From the NCBI GenBank assembly GCA_021780815.1, contig JAJXYC010000008.1, forward strand, positions 1 through 64,000: a DNA stretch of 64,000 nt, read 5' to 3'. The notes under the pieces are model-generated. The model searched no databases. It had not been told where the DNA came from and saw only the letters and a program-made list of their open reading frames with translations. The DNA is from Bacteroidota bacterium. Lineage in GTDB: Bacteria; Bacteroidota; Ignavibacteria; Kapaibacteriales; UBA2268. A program made the position numbers and the translations under genes. Shown in pieces: positions 7,793 through 16,100 of the stretch. Position 1 is the stretch's first letter. Each line of letters begins with the position of its first letter.

Positions 7793-8518
7793 TTATTGAC
7801 ATGCTGAACAAACTTTTTTTATTTTTACTAAAAAAGTATTTGAATTACCGCTATAACTGTCTCTTTTTAAAGTTTTATTTTCTATTTCACATTTTGTTCC
7901 ATCTGGAAATACAACGTGCCCATTAATCTCAGTAATATCACGATTTAATGTGATACAATATTTTGTAAATGGTACAGTTTTACATTGAACATCCCTTGGT
8001 TCGTCGTCATAAAACCAGCGGTGAACCGTATGTCGTTCCTTAAACCATTGTTTTACTTCATCACAAGTTAAATTTGATAATTCTTCTTGTGTTGGTTTTC
8101 GGTGATATTTCCATTCAAACATTTCTTCCCAAGTGTATTCTCGAAAGGAATCTTTTGACCAGAAACCATAATTAATTTCATAACCACTTATATAATTTTG
8201 AGAACCAGCAGAATTGCCGTAACCAGCACATATAATATGATCAATTTGATTCCAATTTCCTGTAACAGGAATTGTATGAGTATAATCCATTATATGCACT
8301 TTTTCACCCTTATTGTCCATATACATATTATCATATTGTGTTATATTGATAAATAGTAATACATCTTTTAATTGTGGATTATTACAAGATTCTGGATCTA
8401 TCTGAATACAACCTTGGGGATTATCATCACAGCCGTAGCTAAAGAATATTATAAGAATTAAAACAATAGATATTTTTAAGTAGAAATTTATTTTATCCTT
8501 CACTTTTCTATTTTCCAT
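7793..8518 (-). CDS. Hypothetical Cys-rich lipoprotein
   Basis: 241 residues from the ATG at 8518; an in-frame ATG at 8539 adds seven residues. I prefer 8518 because an A-rich run precedes it and it gives a normal lipoprotein leader ending FSYGC. The mature protein carries several Cys (GCIQ, ESCNNP, LTCDEV, VQCKTV, KYCITL, KCEIEN, VCSAC), enough for disulfides, and a middle section rich in Trp, Arg and His (WEEMFEWKYHRKP). No family is recognised. It is the first gene after repeat copy 4, whose edge lies about 47 bases upstream of this start. Confidence 0.65.
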   Translation of the reverse strand: MENRKVKDKINFYLKISIVLILIIFFSYGCDDNPQGCIQIDPESCNNPQLKDVLLFINITQYDNMYMDNKGEKVHIMDYTHTIPVTGNWNQIDHIICAGYGNSAGSQNYISGYEINYGFWSKDSFREYTWEEMFEWKYHRKPTQEELSNLTCDEVKQWFKERHTVHRWFYDDEPRDVQCKTVPFTKYCITLNRDITEINGHVVFPDGTKCEIENKTLKRDSYSGNSNTFLVKIKKVCSACQ

Positions 8519-8564
8519 TTTTTTTAAAAGATTATACATAAAAATTATTTAATTATTTCACGGG

Positions 8565-8982
8565 CATTACTTGCACAGTTCCAAACTTTCGCCCTGCCCA
8601 ATAGAACTGCGAGCGATTTCAGCGGACTTTTGCTAATTCCCAAAACAAATTATATTGTTTCGACAAAATAGCACCAACCCGCTATACGTAATGAATTTCC
8701 ACTCGCAGTTGTATATAAATAATTTTTCTCGGCAAAATTTATTTGAACAAAATAATTTCTCTTTCTTTGGAAAATTTGCACTAATCGCTGTTTCAATACA
8801 ATAAAAATATTTTTGAAGCGTCCACATAAAGCCATAAAGCCATAAAGCCATAAAGCCATAAAGCCCATCTTATGCCCTTTTTCGCACTTCCCACTTTCCC
8901 TATATTTTTATTGTATTTAAGAATCATTTTTTCTTTTTTGCTTCCTACACTTTTTCTAATTTAACAAATTTATTCAATATAA
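8565..8982 (-). repeat. Intergenic leader repeat, copy 4
   Basis: Module A is 8565-8693 between CATTAC and GTAATG; module B has five ATAAAGCC units (8826-8865) and a tail ending in TAATTTAACAAATT. From about 8696 onward it is nearly identical to copy 1 (shared gtatataaata and the tail cgcacttcccactttcc), and it differs there from copies 2, 3 and 5. The rest of 8540-9118 holds no credible gene; 8983-9118 is plain AT-rich sequence. Confidence 0.9.
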
Positions 8983-9118
8983 CAATAATCAAAATGCTAA
9001 AAAATTTCACTTAAAATATATCTTCTCTATTTCCACTCATTCAATGAATATGAGACACCAAATGAATTTGTTTAACATCCATTCTAGTAAAATAGCAATA
9101 TTATAGAGAACAGACTTC

Positions 9119-9841
9119 TTAATTTCGAAAATAACCTAATTTCTTAGCATATTTATAATAAGTATAGGCGAAATGGTCGTATTTGTTTTTTAAATTTTGG
9201 CACGCTTTATAGTTCCGAGAAATAGAATATATAAAAATTGAAAAATTGTTCTGTCTTTTGAAAATAATTTGTTTCCCAGTTTGCGCCAAAAAAGTAATAG
9301 GTATGCTTTGCATAACTTTGCAAGTCATTCCTCTAAGCTCATTGTATGTCCCGCTGGAAGAATCTACGATAAACAACTTATGAACACCAACATCTCCAAT
9401 TGATTTAAAATAAATACTAATTCCCCTAATATCTTTATATTCAAAGACTTTCCTCTTATTATCTAATGTATTTAAATTTTTATCAATGTAAAATATTAAA
9501 AAATAAATATTATCTCTGCTAATCTCCAGATGGTCTTGCAAATTTAATTTAATTCTATTATAAAAGTTTTGAAAATTAATTGAGTCCAAATTAGTTGTAC
9601 CAAAAAAAGGCTCATTTGTATCGGAAATAATATTGTAATTTAATTGGAATTGAATATTTTGTTTTTTATCTAAATAAGATATTGTATCAATAGATTGCTT
9701 ATAATAACCACATGGGAATCTATCTAATTTAATTTTATCTAATTCATTTGTGCAAGAAATAAACAAGACATTTATTAAGACTATATTAAAAAATATTATT
9801 TTCATAAAAATATTCTTTATTTTGAATTTAGTTTTTATCAT
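9119..9841 (-). CDS. Lipoprotein, tandem paralogue of the upstream gene
   Basis: 240 residues. Lipobox FISC with Cys 30. Its core resembles the N-terminal half of the 9838-11121 protein: both have a helix around residues 90-110 followed by I-R/K-G-I-S-I/L-Y/F, then KLF-V and a Cys-containing strand before a final hydrophobic segment. Start ATG overlaps the stop of 9838-11121 as ATGA, which indicates translational coupling; an internal ATG at 9805 would give a shorter leader. Function unknown. The pair probably arose by duplication of one domain, with the longer copy gaining a C-terminal extension. Confidence 0.65.
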   Translation of the reverse strand: MIKTKFKIKNIFMKIIFFNIVLINVLFISCTNELDKIKLDRFPCGYYKQSIDTISYLDKKQNIQFQLNYNIISDTNEPFFGTTNLDSINFQNFYNRIKLNLQDHLEISRDNIYFLIFYIDKNLNTLDNKRKVFEYKDIRGISIYFKSIGDVGVHKLFIVDSSSGTYNELRGMTCKVMQSIPITFLAQTGKQIIFKRQNNFSIFIYSISRNYKACQNLKNKYDHFAYTYYKYAKKLGYFRN

Positions 9842-11121
9842 GGCGTATTTGATGCTTCTAAAATTAACAAAACTTGATTTATAGTTAAATTTGTTAAAAG
9901 TTGAATATCTGATTTAATATCTTCTATAATATCTAAAATAAATTGATTAGTTGTTAAAGATTCATATTGATTCAATATATTAATTATTTCATCTCTTTGT
10001 GTATATGTTATAAAAGTGAAATTACCATAATGTATTGAATCCAAAAGCATCATAATAGACGATCTAAAATCAAATAAAGTTAAAGCAGTTTGGTATTGCA
10101 ACCATATTGGAATTGTTAAGGAATCATTAATATATCTACTTAAAGTATAATAATACGATATATACGATTGCCCAATGAAGGATTTTGTAAGTATGCTATC
10201 TCTAAAGTCATATAATAATGAGCTTTCAAGTGCTATTGTAACAGTATCTTTCTGCGATATTGGAAGATATTGATTTGATATTAATGAATTGTAGAAATTA
10301 TCCCTCGAACAAGGGTCCAGTGATAAAATAGGCTCACACACATAATTATTTCCATAATAATAAGCACAATAAAATCCTTCTTGATAGGAACCTTCTGGAC
10401 ATCCTGGTCCACAAGATGCTTTAGGGTTACCTTTTCTATTAATATCTTGAAGAAAATAATTATCTCCATATTTAAGTTTTTTTGAATATAATTTAGCTTT
10501 TATTAAAAAGTTATTGATATTACTATTTGTTTTGGTATTTTTCACTATACCTTCATTAATAAATGTCATTGCTGTTCTAGGTCTAAAAGTTAATTGAGGA
10601 ATAAATTTGTTTAAAGTATATTCAGTAAAATTAGTGATAATACCATTAACTTCGCAATATAAATCATCAACCTCTTCAAAGCATCTTGTTTCCTCATTTT
10701 TAACAAATAATTTTTGAAAAAGTTTTTGCTCTTTTAAATAAAAAAGTGAAATTCCTTTTATTGAGCCAAAGCTATAAGACTGATTTATACTAATTTTGTT
10801 AGAGATATAAAGAACAAATGCATAGATTTTTACATGCTCACAATTGAAAGCTATTCCTGTTTTAAAATTTTGAAAAAATTCATCAAATATTTTTTGATTT
10901 AGCGATGTTGTTGCAAACTCTTTATTTTTATCATATTTATCACTAATAATGAGTGCATTCATAGTTAACGTATCCCTACCATTTACAAAATGAATAAAAC
11001 TGTTATTCATATTAACAATATTGTCAGTTGGATTTTCTTGTGTCATTTTACAAGAATTTGCCAAAAATATTACTATTAGTATTATAAATAATTTTTGTAT
11101 ATCTGTTATATATTTTTTCAT
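9838..11121 (-). CDS. Lipoprotein with duplicated domain and Cys knot-like insert
   Basis: 427 residues. Lipobox ANSC with Cys 24. Residues about 50-190 match the neighbouring 9119-9841 protein. Next comes a short Cys/Gly-rich block (SCGPGCPEGSY, then FYCAYYY and YVCEP) that could form a small disulfide-stabilised loop, and a helical C-terminal third of about 150 residues (end ILEASNTP). No family is recognised. It begins 48 bases from repeat copy 5, so it heads the fifth unit, and overlaps the next gene by four bases. Confidence 0.65.
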   Translation of the reverse strand: MKKYITDIQKLFIILIVIFLANSCKMTQENPTDNIVNMNNSFIHFVNGRDTLTMNALIISDKYDKNKEFATTSLNQKIFDEFFQNFKTGIAFNCEHVKIYAFVLYISNKISINQSYSFGSIKGISLFYLKEQKLFQKLFVKNEETRCFEEVDDLYCEVNGIITNFTEYTLNKFIPQLTFRPRTAMTFINEGIVKNTKTNSNINNFLIKAKLYSKKLKYGDNYFLQDINRKGNPKASCGPGCPEGSYQEGFYCAYYYGNNYVCEPILSLDPCSRDNFYNSLISNQYLPISQKDTVTIALESSLLYDFRDSILTKSFIGQSYISYYYTLSRYINDSLTIPIWLQYQTALTLFDFRSSIMMLLDSIHYGNFTFITYTQRDEIINILNQYESLTTNQFILDIIEDIKSDIQLLTNLTINQVLLILEASNTP

Positions 11122-11168
11122 TTTAAATTACTCTTTTTTAATTTACAAAATTTATTGAATTTTTTAGG

Positions 11169-11563
11169 CATTACTTGCACAGTTCCAAACTTTCGCCCTG
11201 CCCAATAGAACTGCGAGCGATTTCAGCGGACTTTTGCTAATTCCCAAAACAAATTATATTGTTTCGACAAAAACAGCATCAGTCCGCTATACGTAATGAA
11301 TTTCCACTCGCAGTTGTATTTAAATAATTTTTCTCGGCAATATTTATTTGAACAAAATAATTTCTTTTTCTTTGGAATATTTGCACTAATCGCAGTTTCA
11401 ATACAATAAAAATATTTTTGTAGCGTCCACATAAAGCCATAAAGCCCATCTTATGCCCTTTTTCGTCTTTCCTTTCTTCTCTATGTATCCCTTTATTCCT
11501 ATCATACTTTTTACATTCTTGCAAAAACTTTCTTTTCTAATTTAACAAATTCTTTATATATAA
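11169..11563 (-). repeat. Intergenic leader repeat, copy 5
   Basis: Module A is 11169-11298 between CATTAC and GTAATG; module B has two ATAAAGCC units (11431-11446) and a tail ending in TAATTTAACAAATT. It is the most diverged of the full copies: at least four base changes in module B and a different tail. It stands 48 bases upstream of the 9838-11121 start. The interval 11564-11819 that follows has no gene; it contains a short hairpin (ATTAATC/GATTAAT, 11716-11736) and a degraded stretch near 11629 reminiscent of the 66-bp repeat. Confidence 0.9.
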
Positions 11564-11807
11564 TGACACAAATTTTTGAAAAAAATTTCAATTTTGATAA
11601 AAAAATTAGATTCTTCACTGCGTTAGCAATAGCAATGGCATGGGAAAAAGCAAAATACCAAAGAACTTAGTATATATCTATTCATAATTATTTCGTTCTA
11701 AATCAAGCACAGAACATTAATCTGTTGTTGATTAATATTATTTCATTATATCTTCAGTAAAAAAATAATATTAATTTAAACTTTACAATATATTTATTAG
11801 ATTTTCG

Positions 11808-11815
11808 TAATTTTG
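11808..11815 (+). promoter_or_regulatory. Bacteroidota -7 element TAATTTTG
   Basis: An exact match to the Bacteroidota primary sigma -7 consensus TAnnTTTG ends only four bases before the ATG at 11820. Transcription from it would begin at or very near the start codon, so this mRNA may be leaderless. No good -33 TTTG is visible. Confidence 0.45.
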
Positions 11816-11819
11816 AAAT

Positions 11820-12323
11820 ATGAAGAAAACAAAAACTAATATTATTGTATTTCTCTTAACATTAGGAATTTTAAATTCTTCGCTGGGATTTACTATATAT
11901 CTTCATCATTGCAATATTAAAAAGCAAACAACAATTGTAATCAACAAAACTCCAATTTGTCAATACGAAACGACTGGAATGCAGTGCAATTGTCAAACAA
12001 ACGCTTCAAAATATAATTTATCGGCAAACACCAATATAAGTGGTAACCTTAAAATCAAACAAAGCTGCTGCTCAAATAAAGAAAGAAACAATAATCTTTC
12101 TATTGCTAATATCCTTGACTCTACCAGTAAAAATATTATTAATTCAAGTTTATATCAAGATTTAGAATATTATGTTACTCAATCTGATGTCTATAATAAA
12201 TTAGAAAATTATTATAGAACATTTGATAAAATAGTAATTACTCCAATTAATAGATTTATTAAATTCATACAATCGATTTCTTCTTTGAACAATTCGGACA
12301 ACGAAGAACACAAAAATTCTTGA
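11820..12323 (+). CDS. Cys/His-rich exported protein, metal-linked
   Basis: 167 residues. A signal peptide of about 24 residues ends SSLGF. Just after it comes YLHHC, then PICQ, QCNC and SCCS within the next 60 residues. The remainder is polar. Small exported proteins with a Phe-Thr-x-x-x-HxC start and a CC pair are common beside metal-associated TonB-dependent receptors in Bacteroidota, and one follows here at 12462. A role in binding or sensing a soft metal such as copper is likely from the residues and context but not proven. No terminator is evident before the receptor gene. Confidence 0.65.
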   Translation: MKKTKTNIIVFLLTLGILNSSLGFTIYLHHCNIKKQTTIVINKTPICQYETTGMQCNCQTNASKYNLSANTNISGNLKIKQSCCSNKERNNNLSIANILDSTSKNIINSSLYQDLEYYVTQSDVYNKLENYYRTFDKIVITPINRFIKFIQSISSLNNSDNEEHKNS

Positions 12324-12461
12324 CACCCTCTTTAAAATTATAAAAATCTATATTAGATTTTTATTTGCCCAACAATTTTAACAATTACAATTGTGTCAGT
12401 ATAGCAACACAATATGTATTTAATATATCTAAAAATTTTATTAATAAAAAATGGAAAAAAA

Positions 12462-14741
12462 ATGAAGACACAAATAAAAACAAATAAAGTAATAACAATT
12501 ATCATGATATTACTTCTACAACAAAGCACGACTTTGTTTGCAACAGATGTAAGAGGAAAAGTAAGTGGTAAAAATACAAATAGTAAAGTTGTCCCATTGC
12601 CAAATTCCAATATACAAATAATGGGCACAAATAAAGGAACATTAACTAATCACGATGGATATTTTGAGCTTACAATTGACAAGCCTACAAAAATAATTGT
12701 TAGTTATATTGGTTATAAAAAAGATACATTAGAATTAAAACCTGGGACAAATTACTATGAAGTCGTCTTAAATCAAGAATTAACAACATTAAATACCGTT
12801 GAAGTAACAGGTCAAAAACCCGAAGGTATGATAGACCAATCTAATATTGTAAAAACTGAGGTTATCACATCACAAGGACTTTTAAAAGCAGCTTGTTGCA
12901 ATTTATCTGAAAGTTTTCAAACAAACCCATCAGTTGATGTAACATTTACTGATGCTGTAACTGGTGCGAAGCAGATACAACTATTAGGATTAGCTCAAAT
13001 ATACACACAACTACTAACAGAAAAGACACCTAATTTACAAGGTATTGCCTCAAATTATGGATTAAACTATATTCCCGGTCCTTGGATGAATTCAATTTCA
13101 ATTTCAAAAGGTGCAGCATCAGTTACAACAGGGTATGAATCTATTACTGGCCAAATAAACGTTGATTACAAAGACCCTTTCACAACAGATAAGATGTATT
13201 TTAACATTTATGCTAATGATATACAAAAATTTGAAGGAAGTTTTGTAGGAAAATATCAAATTTCTGATAAAGTTAGTACCGCAACATTTTTACACGGCAA
13301 TACTTTAAACCAAAATATTGATTTAAACAAAGACGGTTTTAGTGATGTGCCAAAAGGAACACAAGTTAATTTAATGGAAAGGTTATCATATATGGGCAGT
13401 AATTATGTTTCTAAAACAATATTTCAAGCATTATATGACGATAAGCAAGCCGGACAAATAGGGTATCTAAATGGTAGCAACCCAACAGATTGGGGAGCAA
13501 ACATAAAAGTTAATCGTTACTTCTTTTCAACAAAAAATGGATATGTATTTCCTTCCGATAAATATATGAGTTTAGGAACAATTTTGTCTTTTATACACCA
13601 TACCCAAACATCAAACTTTGGATTAACAAATTACAATGCCGAACAAAATTCAGTATACTTAAATTTATTATGGCAATCAAGTTTTGATACTCCTGTTAAG
13701 CATCTTCCTTCTGACGAAATGTCGGCTGATGCAGAAATGGCTGAAAGTGCAAAACATAACTATACTTTGGGATTTAGTTATAGTTATAATAATTATTTGC
13801 AACTATTAAATAATAGCACCTACAATAGTTTTGAATCTGTCCCTGGCTTCTTTTTTGAATATTCTTATAGTGGTATCAAAAATTTTGTTACAACATTAGG
13901 TTTAAGAGAAGATTTTCATAATATATATGGAAATTTGTTTACTCCAAGATTGCATCTGCAATATAAAATCGGAGATTACAATACAATAAGAGCTTCAATC
14001 GGGAAAGGTTATCATAACCCATTGCCAATTGCAGAAAATCAAAATATTCTATCCTCTTCCAGAAAAATATTTTTTAATGAACCATTAAAAAATGAAGAAG
14101 CCTGGAATTATGGAATCAATTCGACTCACGAACTTGACTTGTTTAGTCATTATGCTACTTTAAATTTAGAATATTATCGAACAGATTTTGTAAATCAAAC
14201 AATTGTAGATTTGGATTCCAAACCTGGCGAAGTGCATTTTTATAATTTAAAAGGTAAGTCTTTTTCTAACAGTTTCCAAATAGATTTCAATATTGAAATT
14301 ACAAAAGAATTCAATGCTACAGCTGCATATAGATTAAATGATGTATGGATAACAACTGATAATACATTACAACAAAAACCTTTGATAAGTCCTAATAAAT
14401 TCTTTATTAATTTAGCATATTCAACTGGACAAAATGGCTGGGGATTGGATTTTACCGCAGAATATAATGGTGGTGGAAGAATGCCATCAACTGCACAAAA
14501 TCCTCCTGAATATAGACTAAACAATACATTCCCTGGTTATTTTGTTCTTTATGGACAAATTACCAAGCGATTCGGGAATTTTGAAGTTTATCTTGGTGGA
14601 GAAAATTTAACTAACTTTAAACAACCCAATCCAATATTGGCATCTGATTCGCCATTTAGCCAATATTTTGATGGTTCATTAATTTGGGGACCTATTGAAG
14701 GGCGTAAGATTTATTTAGGCGCTAGATTTACTGTAAATTAG
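12462..14741 (+). CDS. TonB-dependent receptor with carboxypeptidase-like N-terminal domain
   Basis: 759 residues from the ATG at 12462, chosen because GGAAAAAAA stands directly before it and a clean signal peptide follows (cleavage near TTLFA); an upstream in-frame ATG at 12414 is unlikely. Residues about 28-115 are a CarboxypepD-regulatory-like domain, then the plug with KAACCNLSESF and TNPSVDV, then a 22-strand type barrel ending in an aromatic/hydrophobic strand (GARFTVN). The AACCNL plug motif is typical of a Bacteroidota receptor subfamily found with heavy-metal genes. It takes up a ligand across the outer membrane using TonB energy. The Cys-rich protein upstream supports a metal ligand. 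Confidence 0.88.
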   Translation: MKTQIKTNKVITIIMILLLQQSTTLFATDVRGKVSGKNTNSKVVPLPNSNIQIMGTNKGTLTNHDGYFELTIDKPTKIIVSYIGYKKDTLELKPGTNYYEVVLNQELTTLNTVEVTGQKPEGMIDQSNIVKTEVITSQGLLKAACCNLSESFQTNPSVDVTFTDAVTGAKQIQLLGLAQIYTQLLTEKTPNLQGIASNYGLNYIPGPWMNSISISKGAASVTTGYESITGQINVDYKDPFTTDKMYFNIYANDIQKFEGSFVGKYQISDKVSTATFLHGNTLNQNIDLNKDGFSDVPKGTQVNLMERLSYMGSNYVSKTIFQALYDDKQAGQIGYLNGSNPTDWGANIKVNRYFFSTKNGYVFPSDKYMSLGTILSFIHHTQTSNFGLTNYNAEQNSVYLNLLWQSSFDTPVKHLPSDEMSADAEMAESAKHNYTLGFSYSYNNYLQLLNNSTYNSFESVPGFFFEYSYSGIKNFVTTLGLREDFHNIYGNLFTPRLHLQYKIGDYNTIRASIGKGYHNPLPIAENQNILSSSRKIFFNEPLKNEEAWNYGINSTHELDLFSHYATLNLEYYRTDFVNQTIVDLDSKPGEVHFYNLKGKSFSNSFQIDFNIEITKEFNATAAYRLNDVWITTDNTLQQKPLISPNKFFINLAYSTGQNGWGLDFTAEYNGGGRMPSTAQNPPEYRLNNTFPGYFVLYGQITKRFGNFEVYLGGENLTNFKQPNPILASDSPFSQYFDGSLIWGPIEGRKIYLGARFTVN

Positions 14742-14756
14742 TTTATTAAACTGAAA

Positions 14757-14794
14757 ATGGAAATAAAACCTAATCAAGCAGGTTTTATTTCCAT
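14757..14794. terminator. Convergent bidirectional terminator
   Basis: Arms ATGGAAATAAAACCT and AGGTTTTATTTCCAT are perfectly complementary over 15 bp with an eight-base loop. The hairpin serves the TonB receptor gene from the left and the thioredoxin-like gene from the right; the stop codon of the latter (14785-14787) lies inside the right arm. Confidence 0.9.
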
Positions 14795-15336
14795 TTAATA
14801 GAACAACCAATACTTGGCAATTGAGGAAAATCGAATGGTTGATTTTCTAAAAGATAATCAAGAACTTTTCTCAACTCATTTCCTGAAACAGGAACTTCAT
14901 TACTTGGACGAGAACCATCGTAACGACCGTGATAAACTAATTCGTCCTTTTCATTATAGACATATATATCAGGAGTGCAAGCGGCATCATATTTATGTGC
15001 TACCGCTTGTGTTTCATCAAACAAATATGAGAAAGGTATTTGATATTTGCTAATATATTCTATCATCTTATCAGGAGAATCTTCTGGATAACTCTCAATA
15101 TCGTTAGAATTAATTCCGATAATATTAAATCCTTTTTTTATATATTCTTTTGCAAATTCTACTAAATTAGGCAAAAGATGTATAACATAAGGGCAATGAT
15201 TACACATAAAAACAATAATATTGCCCTTGTGCATTTTTAATTCATTTAAACTTTGGTTTTTATTCAATAAAGGATTAAATAATTCAAAATCAATGATTTT
15301 GGAACCAAGCTTGACAATATTTGATTCTGCTGACAT
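14785..15336 (-). CDS. Thioredoxin family protein, AhpC/TSA type
   Basis: 183 residues, no signal peptide, so probably cytoplasmic. A thioredoxin fold with CNHCPYV at 45-51 in place of the classic WCGPC, followed by GINSND and a conserved TPDIYVY segment containing the cis-proline. This matches the peroxiredoxin-like/thioredoxin family proteins of about 180-200 residues that carry C-x-H-C-P. It starts 12 bases after the stop of the TlpA-like gene, so the two form an operon reading toward the TonB receptor. Likely thiol-disulfide or peroxide chemistry; the substrate cannot be told. Confidence 0.85.
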   Translation of the reverse strand: MSAESNIVKLGSKIIDFELFNPLLNKNQSLNELKMHKGNIIVFMCNHCPYVIHLLPNLVEFAKEYIKKGFNIIGINSNDIESYPEDSPDKMIEYISKYQIPFSYLFDETQAVAHKYDAACTPDIYVYNEKDELVYHGRYDGSRPSNEVPVSGNELRKVLDYLLENQPFDFPQLPSIGCSIKWK

Positions 15337-15348
15337 TATATTTAGAAA

Positions 15349-15954
15349 TTAGTTTTGAATATATTTAGTAATAACATTTTCGAAGTCTTGTTCGCTTTTA
15401 CCTCCAACAAGTTGGTCTACAACTTTACCGTCTGGCCCGATAACAAAAGTAGTAGGAACATATTGAATTTGACCAAATTTCTTTCCAAATTCTTCGCTAT
15501 ATGGTCTACTTGGAAAATTACGATAATTAATGCCTGCGGCTTGAACATAATTGGATACTGTTGTCATTTGGTTATTCATATCACGTTCTAACGGAACACC
15601 CACAATTTGAAAACCTTTATCTTTATATTTCTTATTTAATGCTATTAATCCTGGAATTTCTGCACGACAAGGAGGGCACCAAGTTCCCCAGAAGTTGATA
15701 AATGTAACTTTACCTTTTACAAAATCAGAAAATTTCATTTCTTTTCCATTTTCAATCCAAGTAAAATCAATAGGCTCTTTATCACCTGTATTTATTATGC
15801 TACTCATTGCATAAACTCCGGATTCTGGACTTGTAGTTTGTGTTTGTGCAACATTTTTACTGTTTTCTGTCGCTTTGTTTTCTTGCGAGCAAGCCATACT
15901 TGATAGCGTAATCAAAGTAATGGCAAAAAGATACATCAATTTTGAAATTTTCAT
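15349..15954 (-). CDS. TlpA-like thioredoxin lipoprotein
   Basis: 201 residues. Lipobox SMAC with Cys 22, a polar linker to about residue 55, then a thioredoxin domain with the active site WCPPC at 92-96 and VPTTFVI with the cis-proline. This is a membrane-anchored periplasmic TlpA/ResA-type oxidoreductase, which keeps cysteines reduced, for example on cytochromes or metal proteins. It is the first gene of a two-gene operon with the thioredoxin family protein, and faces the metal-linked TonB receptor across a shared terminator. Confidence 0.9.
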   Translation of the reverse strand: MKISKLMYLFAITLITLSSMACSQENKATENSKNVAQTQTTSPESGVYAMSSIINTGDKEPIDFTWIENGKEMKFSDFVKGKVTFINFWGTWCPPCRAEIPGLIALNKKYKDKGFQIVGVPLERDMNNQMTTVSNYVQAAGINYRNFPSRPYSEEFGKKFGQIQYVPTTFVIGPDGKVVDQLVGGKSEQDFENVITKYIQN

Positions 15955-16100
15955 TTTAACCTTTATGATTTATTTAATAGAAATTTATAAGTATAAAAAC
16001 GAAAAAAACATATTATTATTTAGTAATATTTGGAATTTAAAACAATCCTGATGATACTCATATTTCCTTGTGTTAAAAGTAATACATAAATAATCTTTGC

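Noticed and set aside
3212..11563. Integron gene-cassette array
   Set aside because: Direct repeats between short units suggest it, but the repeat lies 5' of each unit, units hold two genes, module ends are CATTAC/GTAATG rather than a clear RYYYAAC/GTTRRRY pair, and no integrase is in the window. A cluster lacking its integrase cannot be fully excluded.
11629..11660. Decayed copy of the 66-bp repeat element
   Set aside because: Only gattcttcactgcg and a possible tail match; too degraded to call.
12414..12461. Upstream in-frame start for the TonB receptor
   Set aside because: It would put a non-signal extension ahead of a normal signal peptide; the ATG at 12462 has a better ribosome binding site.
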